NCBI GenBank assembly: GCA_023374025.1
Contig: SIJG01000063.1
Location: forward strand, 628,216 to 692,215
DNA: 64,000 nucleotides
Reading direction: 5' to 3'
DNA from: Heterodera schachtii
Lineage: Eukaryota > Nematoda > Chromadorea > Rhabditida > Heteroderidae
This document shows, piece after piece, positions 11,526 through 24,290 of the stretch (positions within the stretch are counted from its first letter, which is position 1; each line of letters opens with the position of its first letter). The translations under genes and the position numbers were made by a program. The notes under the pieces were generated by a model that made no database searches, was not told the origin of the DNA, and worked only from the letters and a program-made list of their open reading frames with translations.

Positions 11526-14500
11526 TTTAGAGTTAATTTGGAAGGTTTTATGGACTTAAAATTTTTTAAAATATATTAAAATGGATTAAATTTGAAATAA
11601 ATTCGTCTATTTTTTAAATATGATTAAGCTCCCCCTCAAAGAAGCTTCTTCTAATCTGATGATAGAATTGAGGAAAAAATTTAAATGAATTAATTTTTGG
11701 CATTTTGAGGAAGAAAATTTTTAAAAAATTGAAAAAAATTCATTAAATTGAAAATATTTCAATTTTTCATTTTTCACAATTAAAAATGTTGTGAATATTG
11801 TTAATCATTTGTGAGGATGTTCTAAAATTATCATCAGTTCCTTTTTACAATTTTATAAATTTTAATTTTATATTTATATTTATAAAATAGAATTTTGCTG
11901 AAAATGAAATTGAAAATTTTTATTCCCAAATAAATATCGAAAAATTTCCCAACCATGAATAAATGAATGAAACAAACAAACAAACAAACAAAATGAAGAA
12001 AAAAAATGTTGTTGAGCATTCTCGAAGGCGAGAATGCGATGAATGAATTCATCATTGGGAATAGGAAAATGAATCATACAAAAAAGAAAAACAAAACCAC
12101 CGATTTAATGATGACAAAAATGCGAGGAATAAAACGGTGAAATAAAATAAAAATAATTAAATAAACGGAAAATAATTTGATGCATTTAAAATAAATTGAC
12201 GATTTTATCCAATTTGGGGCATAAATTTATTTTTAGCTAAATGGAATAACAAAATAAAATTTATTCCGAACATTAGCGCTTAAATTCTGTTTTTCAATTT
12301 GGTTTTTTGTTAATTCAAAATACGCTGAAAAGGGTAAAATCAAAAAATATTTTTTTATGAATTTTCTGAAATTTGAAATGTTTCAAATTTTGCTTAGTTT
12401 TGATGTTAGCATTAGTGTTGAAAAACCCTACCATATTTTCGATTTTTTAGTTGAATTTCAAAAATAATAAAATAAGAAAAAAAAATTCACGAAAGAAGTC
12501 GTAAAGTAAAACCGTCAAATAGCCAAAAAACAAGAAAAATATGGAATTGATTTCCCACACATTTTCTGCTGTTTGATGATTAGTGCAGAAGAGAAGATAA
12601 ATTGTGTAAAGTGGAAAAATAAAGTCAAAAATACTGCTATTTTAATACAATTTAAATTAAATTTTAAATTAATTTGTAAAATAATTTTTTAAAAGAATTC
12701 AGTCCAAAATTCCAAAATAAATTTTCGTTTTGTTTTTTTCAAATGTGCATATTTTATGATTTTAAGGAAAATTGAATAATTTAATTAAAAATAAATAAAA
12801 AGAAAAATTATTTAATTCAAAATAAATAAAAAGGAAAAGCATTTTTGCTTTTATATTAATCATTTTTCCATTGCTTACTAATTGGAAAACTTTTTTTCTT
12901 TATTGTCATTGTATTTTATAATTGCGTAAAAGCAAAGCACAACACAAAAGCGCTTTATTCATCATGAAAGTGTGTAAAAAATAAAACAGGTTTTTGACAC
13001 AAAAAAGGGAAAATTTTTTGCGGAAAAAGAAAATTGTTTTTGCGCTTATTTTCCAATTTTCGATTTGTACGACACACTATTCATAAGAGCTCTCTAATTA
13101 GCCTAATTAGATACATTTTGCTGCATTTTGAACAATTTTGGCAGGTTTTAAACATTTTAGCAAGTGAATATTTTAATATTAATTCTTGTTATGAATGATA
13201 TCATTTAATTAACAAGAATTTGTGGGATGAATTTATAAAATTAAAAAAAGCAGAGAATTATGTATTTCAATTTATATTGAGGTGTCATAAAAGTTTTTGC
13301 ATAGTTGAGAATTTTTTCATTTCGTGAATTTTTAAATGCATCGAGAAATTCATTTGAAATTTCACAAAATTTTTTGGAAAGTGACACTTAAATACAAAAT
13401 TCAGCAAAGATTAAGCCCAATTGGGTTGTCATTGTTATTTGAAATTTTCGGTCAAGTGGTAAGGAAATTTTTCCATCTAATTTCATTAATTTCTATGTTA
13501 AATTTTTCATCTAAAGAAATCTTTCGTTTCAGGAAATGCATCCGTTTTATGTGAATTCAATTAATTTGGATTTGAGCAATATCTCTTGAAAAAATGAGTG
13601 GCTTTTCTAAGACTTTGATTATTCTAAGATCCGAAACTTACAATTAGTGAAATCAGTCGGAAAAAACATGGTAACATTGTGAAAATCTGATTATTAATTT
13701 ACATAAAAAATTTTTTTGTATACTATACAAAAATTTTCCTGACACAACAATATTTGTGAAATATTAAATATTTTTACAAATTCCAAAAATTAAATCTTTT
13801 TAAATAATTAATGGACATGTTTTGCACAAGAAATTTTCTTTGATATAAAATTCGTTTAAAATTAATGAATGCGCGACTAAAAAAAACAAATTTTCGGGAC
13901 AAAAAAATGAATATTTGTAAGCCCAATATCGTCTTTTATTTGAAGACCAAAGTTTGCAAATGGGGTAAAAACAAAACATAAAGGAAAGAATTTTCGTAAC
14001 AAAAATTTTAAATTGGATTTTTTCTTTTTGATGAAATTTTACGAAACATTGTAAACATTGGGAAAGAAAAGAATTTTTTTTCGTTCATTTTACGATGGAA
14101 AATGAGTCATCAATCATTTTCGAAATTTAATTAAAAATGATGTTTTGAGTTTTCAAGAATTAATCAGTTTTCATGTAAACAAAGACAGAAGCCTATTATC
14201 TTTGGCTTATATTTGAAAAAGTTTTGTCGAACTTAACTCTTTCAATAATTAATAAAATCGCACCAAATTTTACAGGCAGGCATACTCCCCGGTACTACCT
14301 AAAAATATTTCAACGCTTATTGGTTTTTTTTTTAAAATTCTAAATTCTGATTTTCCATTATTTTTATTTATTTATTTTTTTTGCAAAATTAATTGATAAA
14401 TTTTTTAAGAAGGTACTAGGAAACGCACCAAATTATTTACATGTTAATAAGGCACTGTGATGCGTATTTTCTCTAAAAAGTTTGATGAAAAAATTTTTCA

Positions 14501-15066
14501 AAATATTTAAATATGCCTATTATCTTTGGCTTATATTTGAAAAAGTTTTATCGAATTTAACTCTTTCAATAATTAATAAAATCGCACCAAATTTTACAGG
14601 CATATATGAGTCACTGTCCAAAGTAATAAAAAAAATGTTTGATATAACTGCTTTTAAAATTCTCATGCAAAATTATGTATTAATTAAAAATTTTGTAACA
14701 AAAATCATGATCAATCCATAACACAAACATTAACGAGATAAGGGCGAGAGAGAGCAAATATAATTTTTACAAATCAAATAAATTGATAATCAAAAATTTA
14801 ACATTTAATCTTTCATTTTTATTTTTCAATTTAGTCCAAGCCCAATTATGAACATGTTTCATGCAAATTAAAAGAGAACTAACAAAAATTTATACCTTTT
14901 AAAATAACAACAATTATGAGAAATGTAAGCTACTTATACTTAGAATTTAAAAACAAATAAATTACATTTAAATTGAAATTTAAAAAAAGATAGGGAATTT
15001 AGCTTTGTTTTTCTCACTAATTACGGATGAGTAATTGAATAGGGAATTTAGCTTTTGTTTTTCTCA
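11526..15066. other. Long AT-rich intergenic region
   Basis: No exon with coding character was found in about 3.5 kb. There is a short AAAC microsatellite near 11970. A block at about 14190-14330 (CTTTGGCTTATATTTGAAAA ... ATCGCACCAAATTTTACAGG ... CATACTCCCCGGTAC) is repeated at 14515-14605 and again near 22560-22680. The part next to 11525 would hold the annexin promoter. Confidence 0.5.
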
Positions 15067-15085
15067 CTAATTACGGATGAATAAT
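14991..15085. repeat. Tandem duplication of about 48 bp across a gene end
   Basis: The stretch from TAGGGAATTTAGC to ATTACGGATGA occurs twice in a row with two small differences. The second copy contains the stop codon (15067-15069) of the BED-finger gene. The first lies just downstream of the gene end. Confidence 0.85.
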
Positions 15086-15877
15086 TGATGCTTTTTCTGC
15101 AAGTGCTGTTTCATATTCGATGTCATTCCAGCCATCTTTCGAATTTCCTTGTCACATTTCATGCATTTGGCATTTTTACTATTTGGCATTTGTTCAAAAA
15201 AGGCCCACATTTCTGATGGTTGGTGTCTAGCTTAAAATTGAATTAATTAAATTAAAAAATTTAAAATTATATAATTCCTTCTCAATTTTAGGTACGTTTT
15301 CTTGTTTGTTGAAGGTCTTTTTTGAAATCTAAAAATTGAATTAAAATATACAAAAAAAAAATCGGATTTTCTTTTTTAAATTAGAAATTATTTTACGCGA
15401 TAATCCAAATTTGTCCATCCATCTATAAATATTTGACATGTCTACACAAAGAATTTTCGCAATTTCATTCGCATTTTTATATTTTCGTTTTCCATTTTTG
15501 TCCAATTCCTTTTGCATTACAACAAATTGGTTAATAATTGCAATTCGTTGTTCATCCGTTCTCTTTTTATATTTTTCCTTATTTTTTCTTCTAATTTTTA
15601 ATATTTTGTTAATTATTTCCGAGTTTTTCTCTGTTTCTTCGCCACATTCGTCATAAATTTCTTCAAGAAATTGATCAATTTGCTTTTGATCAGTTTTGAA
15701 CGAAATCGACACAAAATCATCACCATTTTTCGATGGCAAAACATTGCTCAAATGAGCATCAGCAGCAGAACGATTAGAGGAGTCAATTAGCGAATCATTT
15801 TCAGTATTGGTCCATAATTTTGCTGAGAATGTCGTCGGCATAAAGCGAAAAAAACAAAAGAAAATGATTAAATTCAT
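15067..15877 (-). CDS. Helix-turn-helix plus BED zinc-finger protein
   Basis: Three exons on the minus strand: 15397-15877, 15296-15328 and 15067-15230. They join in frame to 225 aa. The middle is acidic, then lysine-rich (IRRKNKEKYKKRTDEQR), and is followed by a helix-turn-helix-like stretch (EIAKILCVDMSNIYRWMDKF). The last exon is a BED-type zinc finger: WAFFEQ, then CMKC, then HLQKKH. BED fingers are DNA-binding domains common in hAT transposases and in proteins derived from them. The first eleven residues look like a signal peptide (MNLIIFFCFFRF), but a second start at 15841 (MPTTFSAKLW) gives an ordinary nuclear protein and seems more likely. No transposase catalytic domain was seen, so this may be a domesticated or truncated transposon gene. 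Confidence 0.65.
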
Positions 15878-18090
15878 CTGAATAAATAACAGTTAATTAT
15901 TTTTTATGTTTATAAATTTTTTTTTTGTATGTATCGAAAAATTTATATTTAAAATTAATATATTTATAATATTAATTGGTCTCAACACATTATTTTTTTG
16001 GAGAAAAATTCATTCATTGAATTTTCAATATTAAACGGAGGTTAATTTAGTGATAGTTTTAAGAAATTTTGTGGAAAAATTATTTTGACTTGATTTGGTT
16101 GGTAAAATCACAAATTAGAAAGGTTTTGGTTGTTTTAATATTTAAGTTTAACAGTGAATTGTTTCACTTTGGGAAGTGAATTTTCTTGAACTATTTTCGG
16201 GCTTAAATACAAATCATTCAGTCATCATTAAAAAAAAAATTTTCAAATTGAATGACGCACAAATAAAACGGAATAAACATGCTTCTTTTACATAATTTTA
16301 AAAATTATTTGAAATAAATTTCAGAATTTCGCTAAAAATTATTCATCTTAAATTATCCATTTAATTTTGTAGAAAATGATGGCATTAAGAGAAAAACAGA
16401 AGAAAATAAACTAATGAAGAGCTTCATCAGCATAAATCACAAGTTAATTACATTTAAATGTGTAAATTAGCATTATACTACCATTATTTTATTAAAAAAT
16501 TATTCAATTTAATCTCGAATGACTCAGAAACTCCCCTAATAATTAGTAAATGAACAAAGATTTATATTCATATTATTAAAGAAAGAAATCTAATAAAACG
16601 TAATAATGAAAATTTGCATTATTTTGTTGATTAAGCTAAATATTTGGTCAATGCTTTGCCAACATTAAGCAATGAATATGCCCATAAAAGCCTTATACAT
16701 AATATGCAAATGAATAAAATAAATAGAAAATATTCAACAAAAAATCAATCAACATATACAAAAAAAAAAAAAAAAAAATTAGATTTTAAGGAAAAAATTT
16801 TTTGGGGATTTTTTTTCAATTCTTAGGGTGTATTTTCTAAAAAAAATTTCAGGTCATTTTGTATTTGTCATTTTTATTGCATTTTCGTTAATGAATATTC
16901 CGAAAAACCTTAAAATAATGGGTTTAGCAATGAAAAAATCTTTATTAGGACATTTGGCAATTCCTGCGGTCATAATAGTCAAATTCATAAGTGCCTGCGG
17001 CTTCATTAATAGACAGTGAAATAAATTATGTTTTTTATTTTTTCAAAAACATTTCGAAATGGCCGAAGATTGATCATTTCAGTCGCATTTAATAAATAAA
17101 ATTACTATTTTAATTAATAATTACTTTCCATCGACAAATAAATTTGAATATATTTATTTTTTAGAATTTATCAAAAACAATTATTATAGAAGAGTAATGA
17201 AACCAAAAACCACGTTTGACCCATTCAATCAATTGCATATTTTTATAATTATTATTTTATATTTATTTAAAATACACCAAAACATGTTACTTTACAATTA
17301 GCTTTCTTACCTTGACATGGGTTAGCCCTACTCATTCAATTATATATATATTCAAATAATAATTTAGATGAAACTTTTATTTTTAAATTATTGATTTTGT
17401 GTCAAATATAAAGTCAGGGTTCGATCAATACACTTTGAAAACTTATCTGGGTAAAACATAGATTTTTTTTTAATTTTTAAATAGTTTTAAAATATTTATT
17501 GAGACTTAAATGACGCATTATCGGCCATATCCCCACACCCATATATCATTGTCACTTTGGCTCATCATTCCGGCTTAGAAGAAAGTATCTATATTAACCC
17601 ATGCTTGGTTATTTCTACCTTCTAATGGATAAATTGCCATTTTAAATTTTAATAAAATAAATTTCCAAAAAAATTCCTCAGCCAAAACGCCCAATTTTAT
17701 TTTATGGTCTTAGTTGTTAACTTAATTTTCAGTAATCGAGATACAAGCATCGTATATTGTGAAATTATATGAATAAATATAAATTTTTTATTATATCTAT
17801 CTATTAAAAAATGTTTTTCTTTTACAAATACAATTTTTTGCAATATTCTTTTGCCTCTCAGCAAAGCCACCATTAAAAAAATAGAAAAAAAATTTTTTTT
17901 TTTTGCTGGTATTTGTCGCATTGCTTCCACGTTGAACATGTGTTATTGGCATGGCATGCATATATGGATTTATTTATTTCTTAATGTCAATCTCATTCAT
18001 TATCTTTCCAAATTATTGCATTTTAATTCGACAATTATTTAAAAAAAAAATTCAATTTTTATTATAAAGTTTGACTGACAATCATTAAAA
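15878..18090. other. AT-rich intergenic region upstream of the secreted annexin
   Basis: Mostly featureless. A 63-codon open stretch at 16828-17019 follows a good acceptor (AATTTCAG before 16853) and reads NIPKNLKIMGLAMKKSLLGH, but no family was recognised and no partner exon was found. Two overlapping TGGCAT motifs (17947-17957) lie about 140 bp before the annexin start. Confidence 0.4.
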
Positions 18091-21000
18091 ATGGACAAAA
18101 ATTCGCTGATCATCACTGATCTGATGGTGCTGATCACTGGTGCCGTTATGATGATTTGCCATTGTGTGGCGTCGAACATTGGCCCAACCATAAATGCCAA
18201 TCCGAAATTTGATGCAAATCTCGCGGTAGTATATGCCGAAATTTTGCAAGCTGCTATTATGACGAAGAAAGAGGCACAAAAAAAATTTCGAAAATTTTTT
18301 GACATTTTTTTATAATTAAGACTATGGTTACGCAAATAATCTGCTCCATTGACAACCAACAGGTGAGCTGCTGAGGACAAGCAGAAGTGGAGGGAGTTCG
18401 CTATGCCTATTATGCCTAAAAATTATGGCATTTAACAGCAAAATTATGCTCCCAATTTGCTCAAAAATGGCCATTTTTTTTATATGAAATTATAATTAAT
18501 TTAAAGCTTAAAAAATGGAAACAAATGGGAAAAAATTGTTAATTTTACGGCATTTTTTTTTAAATATGACAATTTAAAATTAAAAATTATGATCCCTATT
18601 AGAATAAAATTTTGCAAAAAAAAATAAAAAAAATTTCAGCGCCAAAAATTGAGTGAAGTATATAAAAAGAATTTTGAGAAAGACATGATTGCTATGCTGC
18701 ATAGAGAATTCACTGGCAACTTTCGGGAACTGATGTAATTTTTTAGAATATAATTTTACTCATTAAATTTTAATATTTTAAATAAATTTTTAAAATTTTA
18801 AGTTTTTATCTGATCCAAACGCCCATTGTTTATGATACTAACCAAATGCATGATGCTTTGAGCGGCTTCAACATCAATAAGTAAAAAGCACTGATTTGTG
18901 AGGTGTTAGGACTTTTCCTAAATTCCGCCAAGGTTTAGGAAAACAAAAATATATTTTTAACACATATAAATCCATTAAATGGCTCAAATCCAACCTAATT
19001 AAATATTTCATTGTATTATTTAACAACTCTTACTGTTCTCTATCAGAAAATTAATTTAGTTTATGGTCATAAAATTTCAAAAAATTTTAGTCAGAATTTT
19101 TGGCCTCATTTTTTTTTGAATGTCAATGTTTGAAATTTCAAACAGAAACAAAGAATTCTTAGGTCAATTGAATGAATACCATTAATTTTGACTCATTTGC
19201 ATTTTAATTTATTTTAAAATTTTATGCGAATATAATATATGCATAACCATGGCAAAAATTTCTTGTTCATCCGTTTAATGCTTAATAAAATGCTTTATAA
19301 CTAAATTTTTTTTCATAAGCAAATAAATTAAATTATCTTTTAAGTCTTTTCAACACTTAAATTTCAAAAAAATTCATTGCGCTTAAAAAAAAGTGAGGCC
19401 AAAAAATTCTGACCCAAAATTTTTTGATTTCTAACATTTTTTTTTATACTTTTGTGAAAATAATGTATCATATTATGTTAAAAAACATCTAGAGTTATCG
19501 AATAATACCATGAATATTATTTTGGTTGAATTTGAGCCAAGTCATGAATTTATAGGTTAGATAATATTATATTTTTTTGACACCTTGGCGGATTTAGGAA
19601 ATGTCAAAGCACGAAGCACGGAAACAGAGTCACACGAAAACCCAAAATTTTTTTGGGTCAAAAACGAAATGAAAGAATTATAATTTTTCATGAAAACAAA
19701 AACTAATTCAAAATGAAATAAAATTTAATTCAATTAATTTTTATCACCGAAAAGGAAATGAAAAATTTTACGGACGAAAGCGAAAAACGCGAAAACAAAA
19801 ATCAAAAAGTGACTGAAATGGAAAGTCTACTTTTTTTTTTTGCGTAAAAGCCTACCCTTGTTGGACAATTTGTAGAGATACAAAATAAAAAAATGAGCCC
19901 TAATTACAGCGCTGACCATTTCAGGCCGGTGCTTGCCGAAATTTTGGTAACACGCACAAATGGACAAATTGCTGAACTAATTGATACATATAATCAAGTG
20001 TTTGATGGCCTTGAGCATGACATTAAAGCAAAAACAAGCGGCCCATTTCAAAATTTGTTGCTCTCATTGCTCAGACATTCTCGTGATGAGACTGAGCTGG
20101 TCGACGAGCAATTGGCCAAGGAAGTAATTAGCAAACTAAAATGTTTTATCTTGAACTGTGCCCAAACGGACACACCCATGCAGCATGGATGGCACGGAAT
20201 TCCGATTTAGACATTTTTGGGATCGGATTCCCAATTTCCGAAAAAAATTTTGGCATCAGTTTTCTTTTTCCGAAAATTTTTGGGGGCTTGGCGTCATCCC
20301 TGCCACCCAACACATCGATTAGTCGGAGGCGAATTTGTTTTTTTTTAATTTATAATAAATTTTTTTATTAAATTTTTTTTCAAATTTTTTAATATAAAAA
20401 TATTTTTCTGTGTATATTTTTCCAAGTTCTTTAATCGAATCGTTACAATTGAAAAATAATTTTAAAAACATCAAAAATCATTTCGTTGTAAAGACAAAAC
20501 TACTTTTGGCCCTGAAAAATCTTGGTTTCACTAAAATTTAATCTTACTTTAAAAGAAAAATTCAAAACTTTTGAAATAAACAAATATTTTACCATTTTTC
20601 AAGTGTTTTTTTTCGCGGTTTAGTAAATTTTTTTAGTTGCTATACAAATATGAAATAATTTGATTTGCTTTTACCAATAATGCCTTTTAATTTTGAAAAT
20701 ATATTTTATTAAAAAATTATTTAATAATTTTGGTTGCTTTTTGTTAAGGATGCTATGAAGCTGATCAAAGAAGGCGAAGGCCAAAAAAGCATTAACGAAT
20801 CAGTGTTCAACGAAGTGATTGCTACAAGAAACTTAGTCCAGGTAATAAATAAAATTATTTTAAATAAAAATAAAATTCCCATTTAAAATATGTTAAAAAA
20901 CATGGATTTGTCCGATCATGATGAGTCATTTCGTTAAGCTCCGACTCACATTCGACTTTTATCATCGAGTTGCAGACCAAGACATTGAGACGGGAATTAA

Positions 21001-21837
21001 GCAGGAATTTGGCGGTGACGACGAAGCGGGGTAATTAGGATAACGACCCGAGACCTAATTAGGCATAAATAGTTTTAATCATATAATAATTTAGCTTGTT
21101 TGTTTACATTTTTTATTTAGCTTTTTGGCACTGATTAAATGTGTTCGCAACAGCTCTGAATATTTTGCGGATTTGTTACAAAATTCAATTAACGGTATTT
21201 GTACACAAAATATTTAATTAACCTTTTTTTAATTTTATTTAAAAAATAATGATTTATTAAATTGGGTGCATTCTTTTTTTAATCAAAATTTATGCATTTT
21301 CAAGGGCCTGTCGTCACCCATGAGTTGGAACTTATCCGCCTGGTGGTTTCACGATCAGAAATTGATCTAGCCGATATCAAGGTTGGTTTCCGAAAAATTG
21401 TAATTTTAAGACATGCAGATACGCTTAAATAATTTTTTTTTTTAATTTGAGATGCTTAAAAAAATAACGGTCAAGAAGCATAATTATCAAAATTTGGACA
21501 TTAAATGAGTATTTAACTTGGGTTTTCAATGATTTTTTTTTACCATTTTATAACAATCATCAATTTTTGCATTCATTAAGCTCGGGTTCCACTCGTTAAT
21601 TTACATATTTATTTATTTTTAAATTGATTTAAAAATAAATAAATAAAAAGGGCGTCAATTTTGTCCGTCTATAAAATTGTATGCCAAGTTTATAAATTAT
21701 GAAACTGAAATCTGATCTACTCAATTAAGCATGCTTATCTCGAATTGCACCACATAAGCCTGGAAGACGCAATCGAAGCAAACACAGATGGGGCTTACGG
21801 AGAAGCATTGTTGGCATTGGTGAAGGGCAATCAGTGA
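18091..21837 (+). CDS. Secreted-type annexin-like protein (4F01-like effector candidate)
   Basis: Ten exons: 18091-18273, 18321-18362, 18640-18734, 18803-18880, 19925-20123, 20749-20841, 20939-21030, 21121-21194, 21305-21381 and 21730-21837. All phases agree and give 346 aa. The N-terminus has a hydrophobic core (LMVLITGAVMMICHCVAS) that looks like a signal peptide with cleavage after VAS. Four annexin repeats follow (for example SGFNINKPVLAEILVTR and LVVSRSEIDLADIK). Every GxGT calcium loop is replaced: TKKE, GFNINKP, GQKSINE and GPVVTHE. Intron 1 needs a GC donor (GAG|GCAC). Plant-parasitic cyst nematodes are known to secrete annexin-like effectors of the 4F01 type, and this fits that description. 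Secretion is inferred from the N-terminus only. The neighbouring intracellular annexin shares EILVTR at the same repeat position. Confidence 0.88.
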
Positions 21838-24139
21838 ACAATTTGGACAATTAATGATAAAGGAAAAAAAAGAATCATTAAATGAAAAAATAAATAAAAT
21901 AACTTATTACAAAACTGATACCTTTTTTTTTAATAAATTCATAACACATGTTTATATAATTATTCTTATTTGTTTAATCCATTTTATGGTAGAATTTTAT
22001 CGAATTTAAGAAATTTTGACAAAATTTGAAGGGGAAAATTGGCTTTATGAAAAGTTTTATCAAGAAAATTTGAAATCATTCCGATAACAGTGAGCAAATT
22101 TTAAAAAATCTGACTGATGATTTTCTAAAGTTTTAGTCCATCAAACCATAGCCTATTCATAATTTAAAAATGCATTTTTAAATTTAAATATTAAAATTTT
22201 ATCAAAAATAAACCTTCATAAAAATGAAATGATCAAATTTTTAGAAATTAATTAATTTTGAACTTAACTCTTTCTATTATTAATTAAATCGCGCCATTTT
22301 ATTTACACGTTAATAAGGTGGCTTAACGGTGAAAAAATTCCAGGAAAATTTGTAAACATTTGTACAGTTCCATTACATATCTTTGCAAAATTTGGTGAGC
22401 TTTTGATCAATTACAAATGAGTTGTGGAAGAACTAATTTTTTAATTAATTATTTTGAATTTAACTCTTTCTATTATTAATAAAATCGCACAAAATTTTAT
22501 GAATTCTATTTTAAAAAATTTTATGAAATTTTTAATCCCTATTTTTAGGCTTATATTAAAAAGATAACTCTTTATGTAGTTAAAAAAATCGCACCAGATT
22601 TTACAGGCATACTCCCCGGTACAGGAATAACTTATCCTGAAAACATTTCAACGCTTATTGGTTTTAAAAAATTTTTCAAATTCCAAGTTTTTTATTTATT
22701 TATTTTTTTGCGAAAATTTAATCCCTCATAATTTTTCGAATAGTGATCTGAAGCGCAATAAATTTTGCAGGGTATCATTATTCTTTTCAATTGAAAAATT
22801 AGTTAAAAGTTCAATACAAAAATTTTCAAATCTTATTTCTAATTTTTTTAATAAAAAATGTGAAAATAAATTGATTTTGAATAATTGTTTTATTGTTAAA
22901 TTTTAAGATGCATTTTCCTTAGTGTTGTAAAATTATAAGATTTATTTTACTATAATTTTCTCACTTAAAAAAAATCATTTAATTAAATATTTTGGGTTTT
23001 TTGGTAAAAATCCCCCCTTTTATTCCGGGCCTTTTTGAAATAAAATTCCGACCCGATATTTTTTCCCTTAAAATAAGAAACAAATTTTTTTTTTTTAATA
23101 ATTATTAAGTTAAAAAAAATCTCGTCTTTATAGAAAATATTCAGGGCCAAATACATAAAAAAAATTTCATGCTTTTGAATATAGTAAAATAAGAAAATTT
23201 TTAATTTTATAAATCACCTTACATAAAATTTAAGGAAGAAATTCATTTGTTCGTTTCTATTTCAATGTTTGTCATTAATTCGTCATAATAATTGATCGAA
23301 AAAAAACTTTTTGTTTTGTAAAGAAAAAACCCATAAAATCAACTTTTCTTTTTGCTTAATTCTTACAATTTTTTACACTTAATATTACATTTAAACAATA
23401 AAAAAATTAATTAATAAAAATAATTGCATAAAATAATGGATCATCAATTAATAAATTAAATTTGTATATGCATTTTTGAGAACTTTCAAAAAGACTAATA
23501 CCATCACATACAGTAGTCCACCTACAATCACGCGCGGTATTTTACAGGATCCCAGTCCGCGGAATCCCGCATTTTTAGGAAATGATGCGGTTTTTGGCAC
23601 TAATCCCGCAGGTTCCCGCCACGCAAAAATTCTGAGTTCCTAATCCCGATGCAGGATCCGCAAATTAGGTTTTTTCTGAGGGATCTCGCCGACCCGGATT
23701 GTGTTTTTTTGAAAATTTCACGACAGACAAAATTTAAGGAATAAATTTTTTTTTAGATTTTTTTCTGGTTAATTGATTGAGGTGCCGAGTTGAGTCGCCC
23801 AGTTGACGCCGTCTGATTAAATAGGTAAATGGGACAAAATGCCAAATTGGGAAGAAATCCGGGCCCTTGATCTAAAGGTCAAATTCCCTAATTTGCCACT
23901 ACGCCGATGGACTAAGGCACGCTGGGCCGAATCCCTTACAATCGGATTTCTGTTTTTTTTTTAATTCCATTAAATTAGATTTTTTTCTAATAATGATCAG
24001 TAGGCATTTAATTCAATGATAAAATGGAAAATTCTTATTAAAATAATTAATTATTGATTTGATTTTCTTTCCATTAATTGCATTTTTCTTCCTACTAATT
24101 AATGGGCAATTTAATAATTCAATAATTATACTATCTTTT

Positions 24140-24290
24140 ATTCTTCTGATCAGTAGGATTTGAATTTATTTCCATTACTTTACATTTTCTTCCTACAATT
24201 AGTGGGCAATATAATAATTCAATAATAAACAAAAAAAAACAATTTTATTAAAATTCTTAATATCTTAATTCTTCTGATCAGTAGGACTTT
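24140..24290. repeat. Degenerate tandem repeat with TCTGATCAGTAGG
   Basis: The pattern CTTCTGATCAGTAGG ... TTCTTCCTAC ... GGGCAATxTAATAATTC occurs about two and a half times between 23995 and 24290, with spacing near 120-140 bp. Confidence 0.5.

Noticed and set aside
17697..18042. Open frames on both strands before the secreted annexin
   Set aside because: AT-rich, with no domain and no conserved splice sites. They overlap each other and the probable promoter.
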